DNA of 63,760 bases, taken from the NCBI GenBank assembly GCA_016179685.1, contig JACPCR010000077.1, positions 1 through 63,760 on the forward strand, read 5' to 3'. The notes under the pieces were generated by a model. The model did no database searches. It was not told the origin of the DNA and worked only from the letters and a program-made list of their open reading frames with translations. The translations under genes were made by a program, and so were the position numbers. Below, one piece after another: positions 8,108 to 17,603 of the stretch. The first letter of the stretch is position 1. The number at the start of each line of letters is the position of its first letter. The stretch is from Planctomycetota bacterium (GTDB taxonomy: Bacteria; Planctomycetota; PUPC01; JACPCR01).

Positions 8108-9682
8108 TTACCGTTGAAGACTCGGGAGGTTTGCGAAGCGGAAGGCATAGAGCACGCCGCTCGTGAACTGGAACTGGACTCTGATGGAGCGGCCTCGCAG
8201 GCCAGCGAGGCTCTCCCGGTCTTTCCAGCGGGCGTGCTCGAGCACACCGTCCTCGGTTACCGGCTCGCACTGGTCCAGTGTAAAGCCCTCGATGGCGGAA
8301 AGGTCCGGGTTCAGGAGCGCGGTGCGGCACTGGCCGGCCGCGTTGAGTTTTTCGAAATTGAGCCAGAGGGACTCGCCGCCAACTTCGACCAGGTTGGAGA
8401 CGACGAAGACCTCGCCGCCGAGCGAATTCGGGATGGAGGGATGCGGGGTGTATCCGACTGCGGCGAGGCCCACGAAGGCGTCACGGCGCAGCCGAGCGAC
8501 GCCGATGGAGCGTGCGCCGGAGGGATGGCCAGGGAGCGCCGCGCCGGCGCTGTAATAGACGAACATCTCGTCGCCGAGGACGATCGGCTCGTTGTGCAAT
8601 GGCACGACCTGCACGCGGTCGAATGCGCCCGGCGACCCGCGTTCGATCACCGGCTGGTCGCGGAAGTGCCGCTGCCACGGCTGCCCGTCCCGGTGGCTGA
8701 GGAGGTAGGGCCGGCAGCAGCCGCTGCGGCTATTCACCATCGTGGCGAAGCCGAGGTCCTGGCTGCCGTAGTTGAAGGGCATGAAGGTGTGAAACTGGGA
8801 GAGCTGACCGAAGTCATCCCTTTCATCCAGTGCGAGGGTTTGCTGGCTGGGCTGGCTCCACTGGAGGAGGTCCGGGCTGGTGGAGAGCCCCGCCCCGCGG
8901 ACCCACCGCTGCCCGAAAGGGACGCCCAGCAGCGGCGGCCGATCGCTCATCCACCACTGCTGATGCCGGTGATCCCGCATGACCAGCATCCGATCGCCTC
9001 GGGCGTGGAACAGCCGGGTGAGCGGCGCGTCCCAGTGAATGCCGTCGCGGCTGGTCGTGAGATACTTGGCGCGGGCTTCCCAGAAGCGTTTCATGTCCGC
9101 GTCCGCCCGGCCCGTCTGGTGCACCGAGTTGTCCCAGCAATGAACGCTTTCCCAGTGGGCGATCATCTTGTATCTCTTTTTGGCGTCCGGCTCGGCCTCG
9201 TCGCGGACGATGGTGAAGCCATCGAAGTTCGTGAGCGCGCCCCCGGTCTGCCGCGCGCCCAGCTCGCCGGACATCACGAGGTTATTTCTGCGGCAGCCGC
9301 GGTATTCGATGAGGCCCAGCTCCGGTTTTTCCCAGTGAATCCCATCGGTCGATTCGGCATAGGCCATGAACACTGACTCGACGTCGCGGCAGTCCTGCTC
9401 GTCCCGAGGATGGAAGCCGTAATCGGACCCCCGGCCCCACACTCCGGCCTTCCCCGCTCCATGCGGGTCGCGGAACATGTCCAGATACCACATCCGAAGC
9501 CGGCCATCCGATTCCTGGATGACGTTGCCCCAAGCGGTCGCCATCCGGTGAGGACGCCCGTCGCTCATGACCACCGGCTGCGGATGTTTCACGGCCTGGT
9601 TCAGGATGCGGGTCACCCCGAAGGTCTGGTAGACGGACTGTTCGTCCACGAAGAGATGGAGGTTGGGATCGTGATTCGTCAT
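8108..9682 (-). CDS. Five-bladed beta-propeller glycosidase-like protein, paralogue
   Basis: This 524-aa paralogue of the 6611-8029 protein has blade motifs STDGIHWEKPELGL, SRDGIHWDAPLTRLF and SPDLLQWSQPSQQTL, and a matching C-terminal domain (LNPDLSAIEGFTLDQCEPV versus ELVEPCWHDPEGQPVEGF). The start ATG at 9682 overlaps the kdsB stop by four bases (ATGA), so translation is probably coupled. Placement directly after CMP-Kdo synthetase suggests, but does not show, a role in envelope glycan processing. No signal peptide is seen. Confidence 0.75.
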   Translation of the reverse strand: MTNHDPNLHLFVDEQSVYQTFGVTRILNQAVKHPQPVVMSDGRPHRMATAWGNVIQESDGRLRMWYLDMFRDPHGAGKAGVWGRGSDYGFHPRDEQDCRDVESVFMAYAESTDGIHWEKPELGLIEYRGCRRNNLVMSGELGARQTGGALTNFDGFTIVRDEAEPDAKKRYKMIAHWESVHCWDNSVHQTGRADADMKRFWEARAKYLTTSRDGIHWDAPLTRLFHARGDRMLVMRDHRHQQWWMSDRPPLLGVPFGQRWVRGAGLSTSPDLLQWSQPSQQTLALDERDDFGQLSQFHTFMPFNYGSQDLGFATMVNSRSGCCRPYLLSHRDGQPWQRHFRDQPVIERGSPGAFDRVQVVPLHNEPIVLGDEMFVYYSAGAALPGHPSGARSIGVARLRRDAFVGLAAVGYTPHPSIPNSLGGEVFVVSNLVEVGGESLWLNFEKLNAAGQCRTALLNPDLSAIEGFTLDQCEPVTEDGVLEHARWKDRESLAGLRGRSIRVQFQFTSGVLYAFRFANLPSLQR

Positions 9683-10464
9683 GAGGGGTTTCCTGGCGAC
9701 CGAATGCAGCGTTCGACGAAGGCCCGGTATTCCTCGGGCGTATCAATGCCCGGGTGGCCGCGAGGCCGGAGGCCGACGCGGATGCGGTAGCCGTGTTCGA
9801 GGGCGCGGAGTTGTTCGAGGCGTTCGAGCTGCTCGAGCCGGCCCGTGGGGAGCTGCACGAATTTCTGAAGAAAGGCCCGGCGGAATCCGTAGAGACCCAT
9901 GTGGTGGAGCGGCTGCACGGGCCAGGCGGACATCGGGACGCCCACGGTGCGGTTGAACGGGATGGGCGAACGCGAGAAGTAGAGAGCGTTCCCGCGGGCA
10001 TCCACGACCACCTTGACCACGCTGGGATTGGAGAAGGCCTCGGGCGTCGCCACGGGAAAGGCCAGAGTGGTCATGGGAATGTCCGGCTCGGACCGCATCA
10101 TCTCGACGAGCTGGTCCAGCGCCTCCGGATCGACCTCCGGCTCATCGCCCTGCACGTTCAGGATGATGCCGTGATGGAGCGCGGCGGCCGCTTCGGCGAT
10201 GCGGTCCGTGCCCGAGAGATGCCGGTCCGACGTCATCACGGCCCGGGCGCCGAAGCTTTCTGCGGCCCGAAGGATGCGTTCGTCGTCCGTGGCCAGGATC
10301 ACCGTGTCCACGCTCCTCGCCCGGAGAACGCGTTCATGGACGTGCTGAACGAGGTACTTTCCGGTGTCCCGCAGCAGGGCCTTGCCGGGCAGGCGCTGGG
10401 AGGCGAAACGGGCGGGGATGACGGCCGCGGCGAGCTGGGAGGATGAGGCGGAGGGCGCGCTCAT
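9679..10464 (-). CDS. kdsB: 3-deoxy-manno-octulosonate cytidylyltransferase (CMP-Kdo synthetase)
   Basis: KdsB activates Kdo with CTP for the inner core of lipopolysaccharide in the cytoplasm. The 261-aa sequence carries the nucleotide-binding motif IPARFASQRLPGKALL near the N-terminus, LATDDERI, TSDRHLSGTDRIAEA and NVQGDEPEVDPEAL, all diagnostic of the family. The length is close to the usual 245-255 aa, plus a short N-terminal extension. It overlaps the glycosyltransferase gene upstream and the propeller gene downstream by ATGA junctions. Its presence is strong evidence for an LPS-bearing outer membrane. Confidence 0.94.
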   Translation of the reverse strand: MSAPSASSSQLAAAVIPARFASQRLPGKALLRDTGKYLVQHVHERVLRARSVDTVILATDDERILRAAESFGARAVMTSDRHLSGTDRIAEAAAALHHGIILNVQGDEPEVDPEALDQLVEMMRSEPDIPMTTLAFPVATPEAFSNPSVVKVVVDARGNALYFSRSPIPFNRTVGVPMSAWPVQPLHHMGLYGFRRAFLQKFVQLPTGRLEQLERLEQLRALEHGYRIRVGLRPRGHPGIDTPEEYRAFVERCIRSPGNPS

Positions 10465-11609
10465 GGCTGGCCGGTCCTCCCGTTCGTGCCGGCGGAGACG
10501 GCCTCGTCGTACACTTCGAGGATGCGGCGGAGGAAGGCGTCCTGGCTGAACTCGTCCCGGGCGCGTTCGTGGGCCTGTTGAGCGAGGTCCTGGGCGAACC
10601 CGGGATTTTGGAGGAGCTCGAGGATGGCCCGGGCGAGGGCGGGCACATCGTGCTGCGGGACGATGAGGCCTGACTCGCGGTCGCGCACGAGGCTATAGAA
10701 GCTGCCGACGCCGGAGACGATGACGGGCCGGCCGCAAGCCATCGCTTCGAGGACGATGCGGCCGTAACCTTCCTCGACGGCGGCGAGCACGAAGACATCG
10801 ATGGCGTTGAGGATGGCGCGGGACTCCTCGACGTAATCGACAAAGGTAGTCGAAGCGGCGAGGCCAAGGTGATGAGCAAGACGCCGGAGCGATCCGGACT
10901 CCGGTCCGCGTCCGGCGATGAGGAACTGGATTTCGGGCCTGTGGTTGAGGACTTCGCGGCAGGCCCGCAGGAAAACGTCGTGTCCGCTGCCGCGCACGAG
11001 CGGGGCAACGGAGGCCACCACGGGTATCTCGCCGGCCTGAGGGTCCCGGGGCCTGCCAGCCAGCGCGGCGGTCTGGCCTCTGAGGGGCGGCCGGCATCCG
11101 CGAAAGGCGGCGACGTCCACGCCGCCGGGGATCAGCCGGACGAGATCGCGGGGAATCTTGGCGTCATTGACCAGTTCCTCGCGCAGGGAGTCACTCGAGG
11201 CCAGGATCAGCCGCAGCCATTTCCGGTCCACCGGCAGATGCTTTGGGCTCTGCACGCTGCTTTGGACGCTGAGGATGTATGGCCGCTGGAGTCGTGAGGC
11301 GAGAATCTGGGCGAGACGGGCCTGAAGATGGCCACGCGCATGCAGGAGATCGGGGTTGAACGACGCCAGACGCTCCAGACCGGGCCAGCGCCACCAGAAG
11401 ATGCGCCCGAGGAGGTCCGTCGGATAGCCGAGCACCGTGACCGGACGCCGGGGGTCCCCGGCCACCGAAGATGGATGGTCGCAGAGGAGAACCGCCTCCC
11501 GGCCGATCGCTTGCAGCCGCAGAGCGAATTCGAGGGTGGCCTCGGCCTCTCCGGCCGTGGTGGGAGACCCCTCGATCAGCACGATCTTCCGCGCCACGGG
11601 ATCAGCCAT
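10461..11609 (-). CDS. Glycosyltransferase family 4 (group 1)
   Basis: The 382-aa protein is a GT-B glycosyltransferase. The C-terminal half has the EX7E motif in EEGYGRIVLEAMACGRPVIVSGVGS and the RDRESGLIVPQHD donor-site region; the N-terminal half carries an acceptor-type Rossmann domain. It overlaps msbA by eight bases and kdsB by four, so it belongs to an LPS-core/lipid export operon and likely builds part of the lipid A-core or a related glycolipid. Donor and acceptor are unknown. Confidence 0.9.
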   Translation of the reverse strand: MADPVARKIVLIEGSPTTAGEAEATLEFALRLQAIGREAVLLCDHPSSVAGDPRRPVTVLGYPTDLLGRIFWWRWPGLERLASFNPDLLHARGHLQARLAQILASRLQRPYILSVQSSVQSPKHLPVDRKWLRLILASSDSLREELVNDAKIPRDLVRLIPGGVDVAAFRGCRPPLRGQTAALAGRPRDPQAGEIPVVASVAPLVRGSGHDVFLRACREVLNHRPEIQFLIAGRGPESGSLRRLAHHLGLAASTTFVDYVEESRAILNAIDVFVLAAVEEGYGRIVLEAMACGRPVIVSGVGSFYSLVRDRESGLIVPQHDVPALARAILELLQNPGFAQDLAQQAHERARDEFSQDAFLRRILEVYDEAVSAGTNGRTGQP

Positions 11610-13470
11610 GGCCGTCCCCCGACGGGGTCTGAGCTTGCGATTCCGCGGAAAACTGAAGGTCGTAGAGCCGGCGGTAGAGGCCGTTCCGGGCGATGAGGTC
11701 CGCGTGGCTGCCGGCCTCGACGAGCCGGCCTTTCTCCAGCACGAGGATGCGGTCCGCGCCCTGGACGGAGGAGAGCCGGTGAGCGACGACGAAGGTGGTC
11801 CGGCCCTGGGCGACCTGGCGTAGGGCTTCCTGCACCCGGCGTTCCGTCTGTGAATCGAGCTCGGACGAGGCCTCGTCGAGGATGAGGATTTGAGCGCGCT
11901 TGAGGAAGGCGCGGGCCAGGGAAATGCGCTGCCGCTGTCCGCCGGAGAGTTTCACGCCGCGTTCTCCCACCACGGCCCGATACCCTTCCGGCAGACTGCG
12001 GATGAAGTCATCGATCTGGGCAAGATGGGCGGCCTCCATGACCTCCTCGTCCGTCGCGTCCGGCCGTGCGTACCGGATGTTCTCCGCCAGGCTCATGTTG
12101 AACAGGAAGGTCTGCTGCGTCACCACCGCGATCTTGTCCAGGAGCGAACCGCGGCGGACCGTGCGCAAGTCCAGGCCGTCCACCTCGACTTTCCCTTCCT
12201 GAGGGTCGTAGAACCGGGCGATCAGGTCGAGCAGGGTGGACTTGCCCGCGCCGCTCTGTCCGACGATGGCGACGAGCTCCCCGGCCTTCACCTCGAAGTT
12301 GACGTCGCGGAGGACGTACTCCCCGTTGTAAGCGAAAGAAACGTTCTCGAATCGAACCCCGGTGTGCTGGTCCGGCAGGGGGACGGCATCCGGAGAGTCC
12401 TGGCAGTCCGGCTGGGCGTCGAGCAGCTCGAACACCCGTCTGGTCGCGCCGAGTCCTTCGCTGATATCGTTGTAGGCTCGGCTGACCGCCTTCAGCGGCT
12501 GGTACATGCTGGCCACGAGGGTGAGGAAGGCGCCGAGAGTGCCGGGCGAGAGGTAGCCGTGGTAGAGGAGCAGGAAGCCGCCACAGGCAGCGATGCCGAG
12601 GCCGAGGTGGCTCAGGCCCGACGTGAAGGCGCGGCTCGAGGCCCGGGCCTTCGTCAGGTCCATCTGGGTGCTGAACAGCCGCTCGCTGATCGCGTCGAAC
12701 TCGCCCATCTCGCGGTCTTCCATGTGGAACACCTTCACGACGCGGATGCCGGTGAACACCTGCGACATCTCGTCCGTCAGTTCCGAGTAATTGTCCAGGT
12801 TGCTCATGCTCGCCTTCAGGATGCGCTTGCTGAACGTTCTCAGCAGGACCGCGAGGAGCGGGGCGATCGTCAGCACGATCAGGGTCAGCTTCCAGTCCAG
12901 GATGAACATGCCCGCGAGGCAGCAGAGCAGCACCCAGCCCTGCTTGACGAGGTCGCCGAACAACAGCTTCGTCGCCAGGTTCGTGACGTGAATGTCGTTC
13001 GTCAGGCGGGAGATCAGGTCGCCGTTCCGCCGATCATTGAAAAACGAGATGGACATTCCGAGCATCTTGCGGCAGAGCCGGGAACGCAGGTCGATGAGCA
13101 CCCGGTGGGTGAGGAAGCCGGAAAAATAGGAGGACCAGTATTCGGAGACGAAGAGAAGAGCGGCGATGACGAGGATGGCCAGGCCGACGTAGAGGACGAC
13201 GACGTCCGGCGGCTGGCCGGCGAACAGGCCTGCGGCGAAGGCGTCGGGGGTTGTGGGGGGGACGACCCCGCCGGGTACGCCGGGCGACGGGCTGCCGACC
13301 CTGGCCGTCAGTCCCTGGTCGAAAACCACCTTGGTGATCCACGCCACAGAGGCCTTGGTGACACCGTAGAGCATCATGCAGCCGAGCGCCAGCATGAGCT
13401 GGGTCCGGTATCCCAGGGCCGATTGGAACAGCCGTAGAACGAGGGAAAGCTTGGGAGGCTGAGGATTCAT
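11602..13470 (-). CDS. MsbA-like lipid ABC exporter (fused TMD-NBD half-transporter)
   Basis: The 622-aa protein has an N-terminal six-helix exporter domain, with an unusual glycine/proline-rich insert after TM1 (GSPSPGVPGGVVPPTT). The C-terminal ATPase has Walker A GQSGAGKST near residue 405, Q-loop VVTQQTFLFN, signature LSGGQRQRISLARAF and Walker B ILILDEASSELD. In an operon with kdsB and a glycosyltransferase, flipping of lipid A-core across the inner membrane is the likely role. Generic multidrug or lipid export cannot be excluded. Rho ends eight bases upstream of its start. Confidence 0.9.
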   Translation of the reverse strand: MNPQPPKLSLVLRLFQSALGYRTQLMLALGCMMLYGVTKASVAWITKVVFDQGLTARVGSPSPGVPGGVVPPTTPDAFAAGLFAGQPPDVVVLYVGLAILVIAALLFVSEYWSSYFSGFLTHRVLIDLRSRLCRKMLGMSISFFNDRRNGDLISRLTNDIHVTNLATKLLFGDLVKQGWVLLCCLAGMFILDWKLTLIVLTIAPLLAVLLRTFSKRILKASMSNLDNYSELTDEMSQVFTGIRVVKVFHMEDREMGEFDAISERLFSTQMDLTKARASSRAFTSGLSHLGLGIAACGGFLLLYHGYLSPGTLGAFLTLVASMYQPLKAVSRAYNDISEGLGATRRVFELLDAQPDCQDSPDAVPLPDQHTGVRFENVSFAYNGEYVLRDVNFEVKAGELVAIVGQSGAGKSTLLDLIARFYDPQEGKVEVDGLDLRTVRRGSLLDKIAVVTQQTFLFNMSLAENIRYARPDATDEEVMEAAHLAQIDDFIRSLPEGYRAVVGERGVKLSGGQRQRISLARAFLKRAQILILDEASSELDSQTERRVQEALRQVAQGRTTFVVAHRLSSVQGADRILVLEKGRLVEAGSHADLIARNGLYRRLYDLQFSAESQAQTPSGDGHG

Positions 13471-13478
13471 CGGAGGTC

Positions 13479-14885
13479 TTAGGAGCCGCCGGACATGCTC
13501 GTCAGGAAGTGGGCGTTGCCCTTCGTTTTGCGGATACGATCGATGAGCAATTCCATGGCCTCGATGGGATTCATCTCGTTCAGCACCTTCCGGAGTACCC
13601 AGACGCGATTCAGTTCCTCGGGGGCCAGGAGCAGCTCTTCCTTGCGGGTCCCTGACCGGTTCACGTCGATGGCCGGGAACATGCGGCGGTCCGCCAGGCG
13701 GCGGTCGAGCACCAGCTCCATGTTGCCTGTTCCCTTGAACTCTTCGAAGATGACCTCGTCCATCCGGCTGCCGGTCTCGATGAGGGCGGTGGCGATGATG
13801 GTGAGGCTGCCGCCTTCTTCGATGTTCCGGGCGGCGCCGAAGAACCGTTTGGGTTTCTGGAGGGCGCTGGCGTCGATGCCTCCGGAAAGGATCTTGCCGC
13901 TGTGGGGGGCCTCAGTGTTGTAGGCCCGACCGAGCCGCGTGATGGAGTCGAGGAGAATCACCACGTCGCGCTTGTACTCGATGAGGCGCTTCGCCTTCTC
14001 GATGACCATCTCCGAGACCTGGATGTGGCGGCTGGCCGGCTCGTCGAACGTGGAACTGATCACTTCGCCGCGGACCGTTCGCTGCATATCCGTCACCTCT
14101 TCCGGCCGCTCATCGATGAGGAGCACGATGAGGTAGATGTCCGGATGATTCTGCATCAGGCTATTCGCGATCTTTTGAAGGAGGATCGTTTTCCCGGCCT
14201 TGGGCGGGGAAACGATCAGCCCGCGCTGGCCCTTCCCGATCGGCGCTACGAGGTCGATGATGCGCATCTCCGTCTCGTTCGGACCCGTTTCGAGGATGAA
14301 ACGCTCCTGTGGATACAGGGGCGTCAAGTCCTCGAATACGATCGACTTGGCCAGGACGTCCGGGTCCTCGAAGTTGATGGCCTCGACCCGGAGAAGGGCG
14401 AAGTAGCGCTCATTCTCCTTGGGTTGCCGGATCAAGCCCGAGACCGTCGTCCCCGTTCGCATGCCGAACCGGCGGATTTGGGAGGGCGAGATGTAGATGT
14501 CGTCCGGGCACGGCAGGTAATTGTAATCCGGGGAGCGAAGGAAGCCGAAGCCGTCGGGAAGGATTTCGAGCACGCCCTCCCCGAACATCAGGCCGTTCCG
14601 CTTCACCCGGTGGTCCAGGATGCGGAAGATCAGGTCCTGCTTCTTCAGGCCGGTGATCTCGTCAATCCCTTCTTGCCGGGCGGTCTCCTGGAGCTCCGCG
14701 ATGGTCATCCTTTTCAGTTCGGAAATCCGTGTGGCGTTCTGGACAGCCTCCTCGGTCGGCGGGAGCGGCTCGGCCGATTCGGCCGGCTCGGGCATCTCGC
14801 TGACCGCGGGCGCCTCCTGGATGGGGGCCTCCGCGGGCTTGGGCCTGGAAGCCTTTCTGACTCGGGGAATCTTACCTTCGGACAT
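13479..14885 (-). CDS. rho: Transcription termination factor Rho
   Basis: I place the start at ATG 14885, preceded by a near-perfect AGGAGGT at good spacing; a longer in-frame start at 14996 would add 37 residues through repeat DNA. The 468-aa hexameric RNA helicase has a low-complexity proline/glutamate N-terminal extension (about 1-60), the Rho N-terminal and cold-shock RNA-binding domains, then the ATPase with Walker A PPKAGKT near residue 224, [12 protein letters not shown] and the C-terminal [12 protein letters not shown]. It lies downstream of coaE and directly upstream of msbA, an unusual neighbourhood for rho. Confidence 0.96.
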   Translation of the reverse strand: MSEGKIPRVRKASRPKPAEAPIQEAPAVSEMPEPAESAEPLPPTEEAVQNATRISELKRMTIAELQETARQEGIDEITGLKKQDLIFRILDHRVKRNGLMFGEGVLEILPDGFGFLRSPDYNYLPCPDDIYISPSQIRRFGMRTGTTVSGLIRQPKENERYFALLRVEAINFEDPDVLAKSIVFEDLTPLYPQERFILETGPNETEMRIIDLVAPIGKGQRGLIVSPPKAGKTILLQKIANSLMQNHPDIYLIVLLIDERPEEVTDMQRTVRGEVISSTFDEPASRHIQVSEMVIEKAKRLIEYKRDVVILLDSITRLGRAYNTEAPHSGKILSGGIDASALQKPKRFFGAARNIEEGGSLTIIATALIETGSRMDEVIFEEFKGTGNMELVLDRRLADRRMFPAIDVNRSGTRKEELLLAPEELNRVWVLRKVLNEMNPIEAMELLIDRIRKTKGNAHFLTSMSGGS

Positions 14886-14910
14886 ACGACCTCCTCTCAG
14901 GTGGAATCGT

Positions 14911-15025
14911 CGAAGTTTAGGGAAGTGCTGCCTCAAACCGATGCGCATGGTGCGGACGACCGGAACCGAAACAGGATACGGCAAGCGCTTCGCCATGCAC
15001 CATGCGCTTCGCTGAGGTGCATGGC
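14911..15025. repeat. Dispersed repeat copy plus 10-bp hairpin between coaE and rho
   Basis: About 14929-14992 matches sequences at 23062-23125 and, in its right half, 15985-16058. The shared pattern is CCTCAAA...CCGAAA.AGGATAC.GCAA.CG.TT. Next to it, 14992-15001 (GCCATGCACC) pairs perfectly with 15016-15025. The element fills the 159-base gap upstream of rho on the minus strand, so the rho leader RNA would contain this hairpin. Confidence 0.6.
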
Positions 15026-15044
15026 TTCGCTAACCGGACGGGGA

Positions 15045-15653
15045 TCAAGGCGGGCAGGACGACGTCATGCCCATGACGGACCAGACGCGGCACGCCTCTC
15101 TCCTGAAGTCCTCAATGCTTCCGTTGTTTTCAATCACGGTTTCGGCCTTTCTCTTCTTCGCCTCGAGGGGATGTTGTAGAGCTTCCCGGCGTTCCATCTC
15201 GCCGGGCGACCAGCCCCGCTGTGACGAAGCCCGGTTTCTCCGGAGGTCGGGACGCGCCTCCACAAAGATCAGGTGGTCGCACCAGGAAGTCAGCGAGAAT
15301 TCATCCAGCAGCGCCGCATCGAGCACGACCGGCCCGTGAAGGGCATTCAGACTCTCCTCCAGCTCCCGGACGAGAGGCGGATGCACGATGCGGTTGAGCT
15401 TCTGAAGCTCCTCGGGCTGGCCGAAGACCAACTTGCCGAGCCGCGCCCGGTCCACCGCGCCCTGGGCCGTCATGACCTGATCGCCCCAGAGCCCTCGGAC
15501 TTGTTCCCGGATGTCCGGCCTCTCCAGAATCTGGTGACCGATACGGTCCGCGTCCACCACTTGAGCGCCCATCTCGGAAAACAGCTTCGCCAGGGTCGAT
15601 TTGCCGCTCGCGATCCCTCCCAGGATGCCGATCCGACATCTCGGTTCATTCAT
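15045..15653 (-). CDS. coaE: Dephospho-CoA kinase
   Basis: The 202-aa protein catalyses the last step of coenzyme A synthesis, phosphorylating dephospho-CoA. Its P-loop is GGIASGKST at residues 12-20, followed by the family motifs GAQVVDADRIGHQIL and VVLDAALLDEFSLTSWCDHLIFVEA. The DAALL segment replaces the more usual D-x-PLL. Length is typical (200-210 aa). It is the first gene of a minus-strand run reading into rho, with a good promoter about 300 bases upstream. Confidence 0.92.
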   Translation of the reverse strand: MNEPRCRIGILGGIASGKSTLAKLFSEMGAQVVDADRIGHQILERPDIREQVRGLWGDQVMTAQGAVDRARLGKLVFGQPEELQKLNRIVHPPLVRELEESLNALHGPVVLDAALLDEFSLTSWCDHLIFVEARPDLRRNRASSQRGWSPGEMERREALQHPLEAKKRKAETVIENNGSIEDFRREACRVWSVMGMTSSCPP

Positions 15654-15948
15654 GGGTCAAACCCGGGTGGACGCATCGAGGAATTCAGAGAAAAGCTTCA
15701 CGAACGATGAGGGCAGGACATGCGGTACTTCGGGAACGGAAGCGCATCCTCCGTGAGGCACGGTCAGAGAAATGGGAATCGGGAATGGGGAGAATTCCAA
15801 GGGCTGGAAAGGGTGTGCAGGTGTCTGGATAAGCCGGCCCCGGGCGAGGTACGGGAATCACCCCGGGACCTACCGAATCTTCCAGTCGGCGTACAGGGAA
15901 TGGGACGGCGAGGGCAGAGTATTGAAAATTGTTCAGGTAAGAACGAAA

Positions 15949-15977
15949 ATGGTAGCATAAGCGGTCCAGGCTGTCAA
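15949..15977 (-). promoter_or_regulatory. Sigma-70-type promoter upstream of coaE
   Basis: On the minus strand TTGACA (15977-15972) is separated by 17 bases from TACCAT (15954-15949). Transcription would start near 15942, giving coaE a leader of almost 290 nucleotides. The 480-base divergent gap 15654-16132 holds this promoter, a repeat copy at its right side and otherwise low-complexity purine-rich sequence with no gene I can support. Confidence 0.55.
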
Positions 15978-15984
15978 TCCGGCT

Positions 15985-16058
15985 AGCGAGGCGCTGTCTA
16001 CTACTGACCCGTGCGGCTGGAGTGATCGCGAGCGAAAGAATACGGCAAGCGCTTCGAG
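15985..16058. repeat. Second copy of the dispersed ATACGGCAAGCGCTTCG repeat
   Basis: This copy ends ATACGGCAAGCGCTTCG at 16040-16056, identical over 17 bases to 14976-14992, with a similar GTGCGG and CGAAA lead-in. It lies about 75 bases upstream of the BRCT-like gene, between divergent promoters. Function unknown; it may be REP-like. Confidence 0.55.
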
Positions 16059-16132
16059 TTGACGGCTTCCAGCAGGTTACGTAAAATCTTCCTGCTGCTT
16101 TACTTCCACGGTCCGTTCGAAGAGCTGCACAC

Positions 16133-17569
16133 ATGGCGCGGAAATCAGAGACCTCACCGGTCTTCACCATTGTCTTTATTGTTCTTTTCATTGTGGCCTC
16201 CCTCTTTGCCGGGGCTTTCTACTCCGAGCAGAACAGGACGAAAGGCGAGCTGGCGAACACCCAGGCAAGCGAAGCGAACGCGAAGGACCAGGTCTCCAAG
16301 ATGTTCGATTACAACATGGAGGTGGCCGAATTGGTCACCGGGGAGCAGAATGTCAGCATCGAAGCCGTGCGGAACGTGGTCAGTAATGCGAAAAAGTTTC
16401 TTGCGGGCACGACGGCCACCAGCCTTTCCAAGATTCTGGAGCAGTATCAGAAGGAGTTGGATGGCAAGACGCGGGGGATGGCGGATGCCGAGAAGAAGCG
16501 GGACCAGGCCGAGAAGCTCCTCGAGCGGGAGCGGCTGGCGGCGCGCCAGCAACTGGAGAGCAAGGAGATCGCGCTCAAGGACAGGACGGAAGAGGTGGGC
16601 AGGCTGAACGAGGAATTGAAGAGGGCTCGGAGCGAGGCGATCGAGGAGAAGGAAAAATTGAAGGAGGCCACGGACCAGGAGGTGAAAGATTTGAACAAGC
16701 AGATCGCGGATCTGAAGGCCACCGTGGGGGCGAAAGACACGCAGATTCTGGAAAATGAAGAGAAAATCCGAAAGCTCACCTTGGCCGCGGAGACCCCGGT
16801 GGTGGCGGGCGTGGCGGGGCCCGTGAGCCGCAAAGGGAGCTTGACCTCGGACAAGGAGCTGGCCGACGGGCGAATCCTCCAGGTGGACGAAAGCATGCGG
16901 CTGGCGGTCATCGACCTGGGACGCAACGAGAGGGTCAAGAGGGGGCTTCGTTTCAACGTCTACCGCGACGGAGGCGTGAGCAGCCGGCATCTGAAAGGTC
17001 AGATCGTGGTGAAGAAGGTCCACGACCTGATCAGCGAGGCGTTCGTGACGTTTCAGCGCGGCCAGGGCCAGGTCTTCCACCTGGTCGGCGATTTTGAGGA
17101 CCCGACCAAGTCGGAGATGGTGGAGAAGATCAAGTCCGCTGGCGGGAAGGTCGTGGATACGCTGAATGCGGCCGTGAATTACCTCGTCATCGGCAAGGGC
17201 GCGGACGCCGAGACGCTCCGGAAGGCGCAGGACCTGAAAGTGCCCTCCCTTCGGGCTCATCAACTCGAGAGTTTTCTCTTTTCGAGCGACACCATCCGGC
17301 CGGGCGACATCATCGTGAATCCGGCTTTCGACCGGAGGCGGCAGGAACGATTTTTCCTCTTCGGGGATTTCGTGACGCCCAAGGAGGTTCTGAAGGAGAA
17401 AATCGAGCAGTACGGCAGCAAGGTGGCCGAGGAACTCGATGTGGAGACCGATTATCTGGTGATCGGGGCCCGCGGATTGCCCGAGGAGAAGGAAACGCTC
17501 AAGAAGGCCGCCGAGTTCGGCATTTCCATCATCAAGGAGGAAGAGCTCCTGGCCTTCCTGGAAGATTAG
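16133..17569 (+). CDS. Membrane-anchored coiled-coil protein with two BRCT-like domains
   Basis: The 478-aa protein has a short basic N-terminus, one membrane segment (about residues 10-30), a long heptad-rich coiled coil (about 100-220) and a linker. Two repeats follow (about 313-381 and 406-478), each of the form F-x-x-x-G-D-F ... KI...G.KV...L...V.YLVIG......ET..KA...... The YLVIG and G-GKV patterns are typical of BRCT domains as in NAD-dependent DNA ligase. If N-in topology holds, the BRCT pair is outside the cytoplasm, which would be odd for DNA repair. The FHA-GT2 gene follows downstream after a repeat-rich gap. Function not known. Confidence 0.7.
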   Translation: MARKSETSPVFTIVFIVLFIVASLFAGAFYSEQNRTKGELANTQASEANAKDQVSKMFDYNMEVAELVTGEQNVSIEAVRNVVSNAKKFLAGTTATSLSKILEQYQKELDGKTRGMADAEKKRDQAEKLLERERLAARQQLESKEIALKDRTEEVGRLNEELKRARSEAIEEKEKLKEATDQEVKDLNKQIADLKATVGAKDTQILENEEKIRKLTLAAETPVVAGVAGPVSRKGSLTSDKELADGRILQVDESMRLAVIDLGRNERVKRGLRFNVYRDGGVSSRHLKGQIVVKKVHDLISEAFVTFQRGQGQVFHLVGDFEDPTKSEMVEKIKSAGGKVVDTLNAAVNYLVIGKGADAETLRKAQDLKVPSLRAHQLESFLFSSDTIRPGDIIVNPAFDRRRQERFFLFGDFVTPKEVLKEKIEQYGSKVAEELDVETDYLVIGARGLPEEKETLKKAAEFGISIIKEEELLAFLED

Positions 17570-17603
17570 TTTGCGGGAATGTCATGCCGCCGCGCCGGCG
17601 TTC

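Noticed and set aside
6638..9376. 912-residue plus-strand open frame
   Set aside because: It runs opposite two propeller genes with recognisable blades; its sequence is repetitive in E/V/A/R and carries no domain. A shadow of GC-rich coding DNA.
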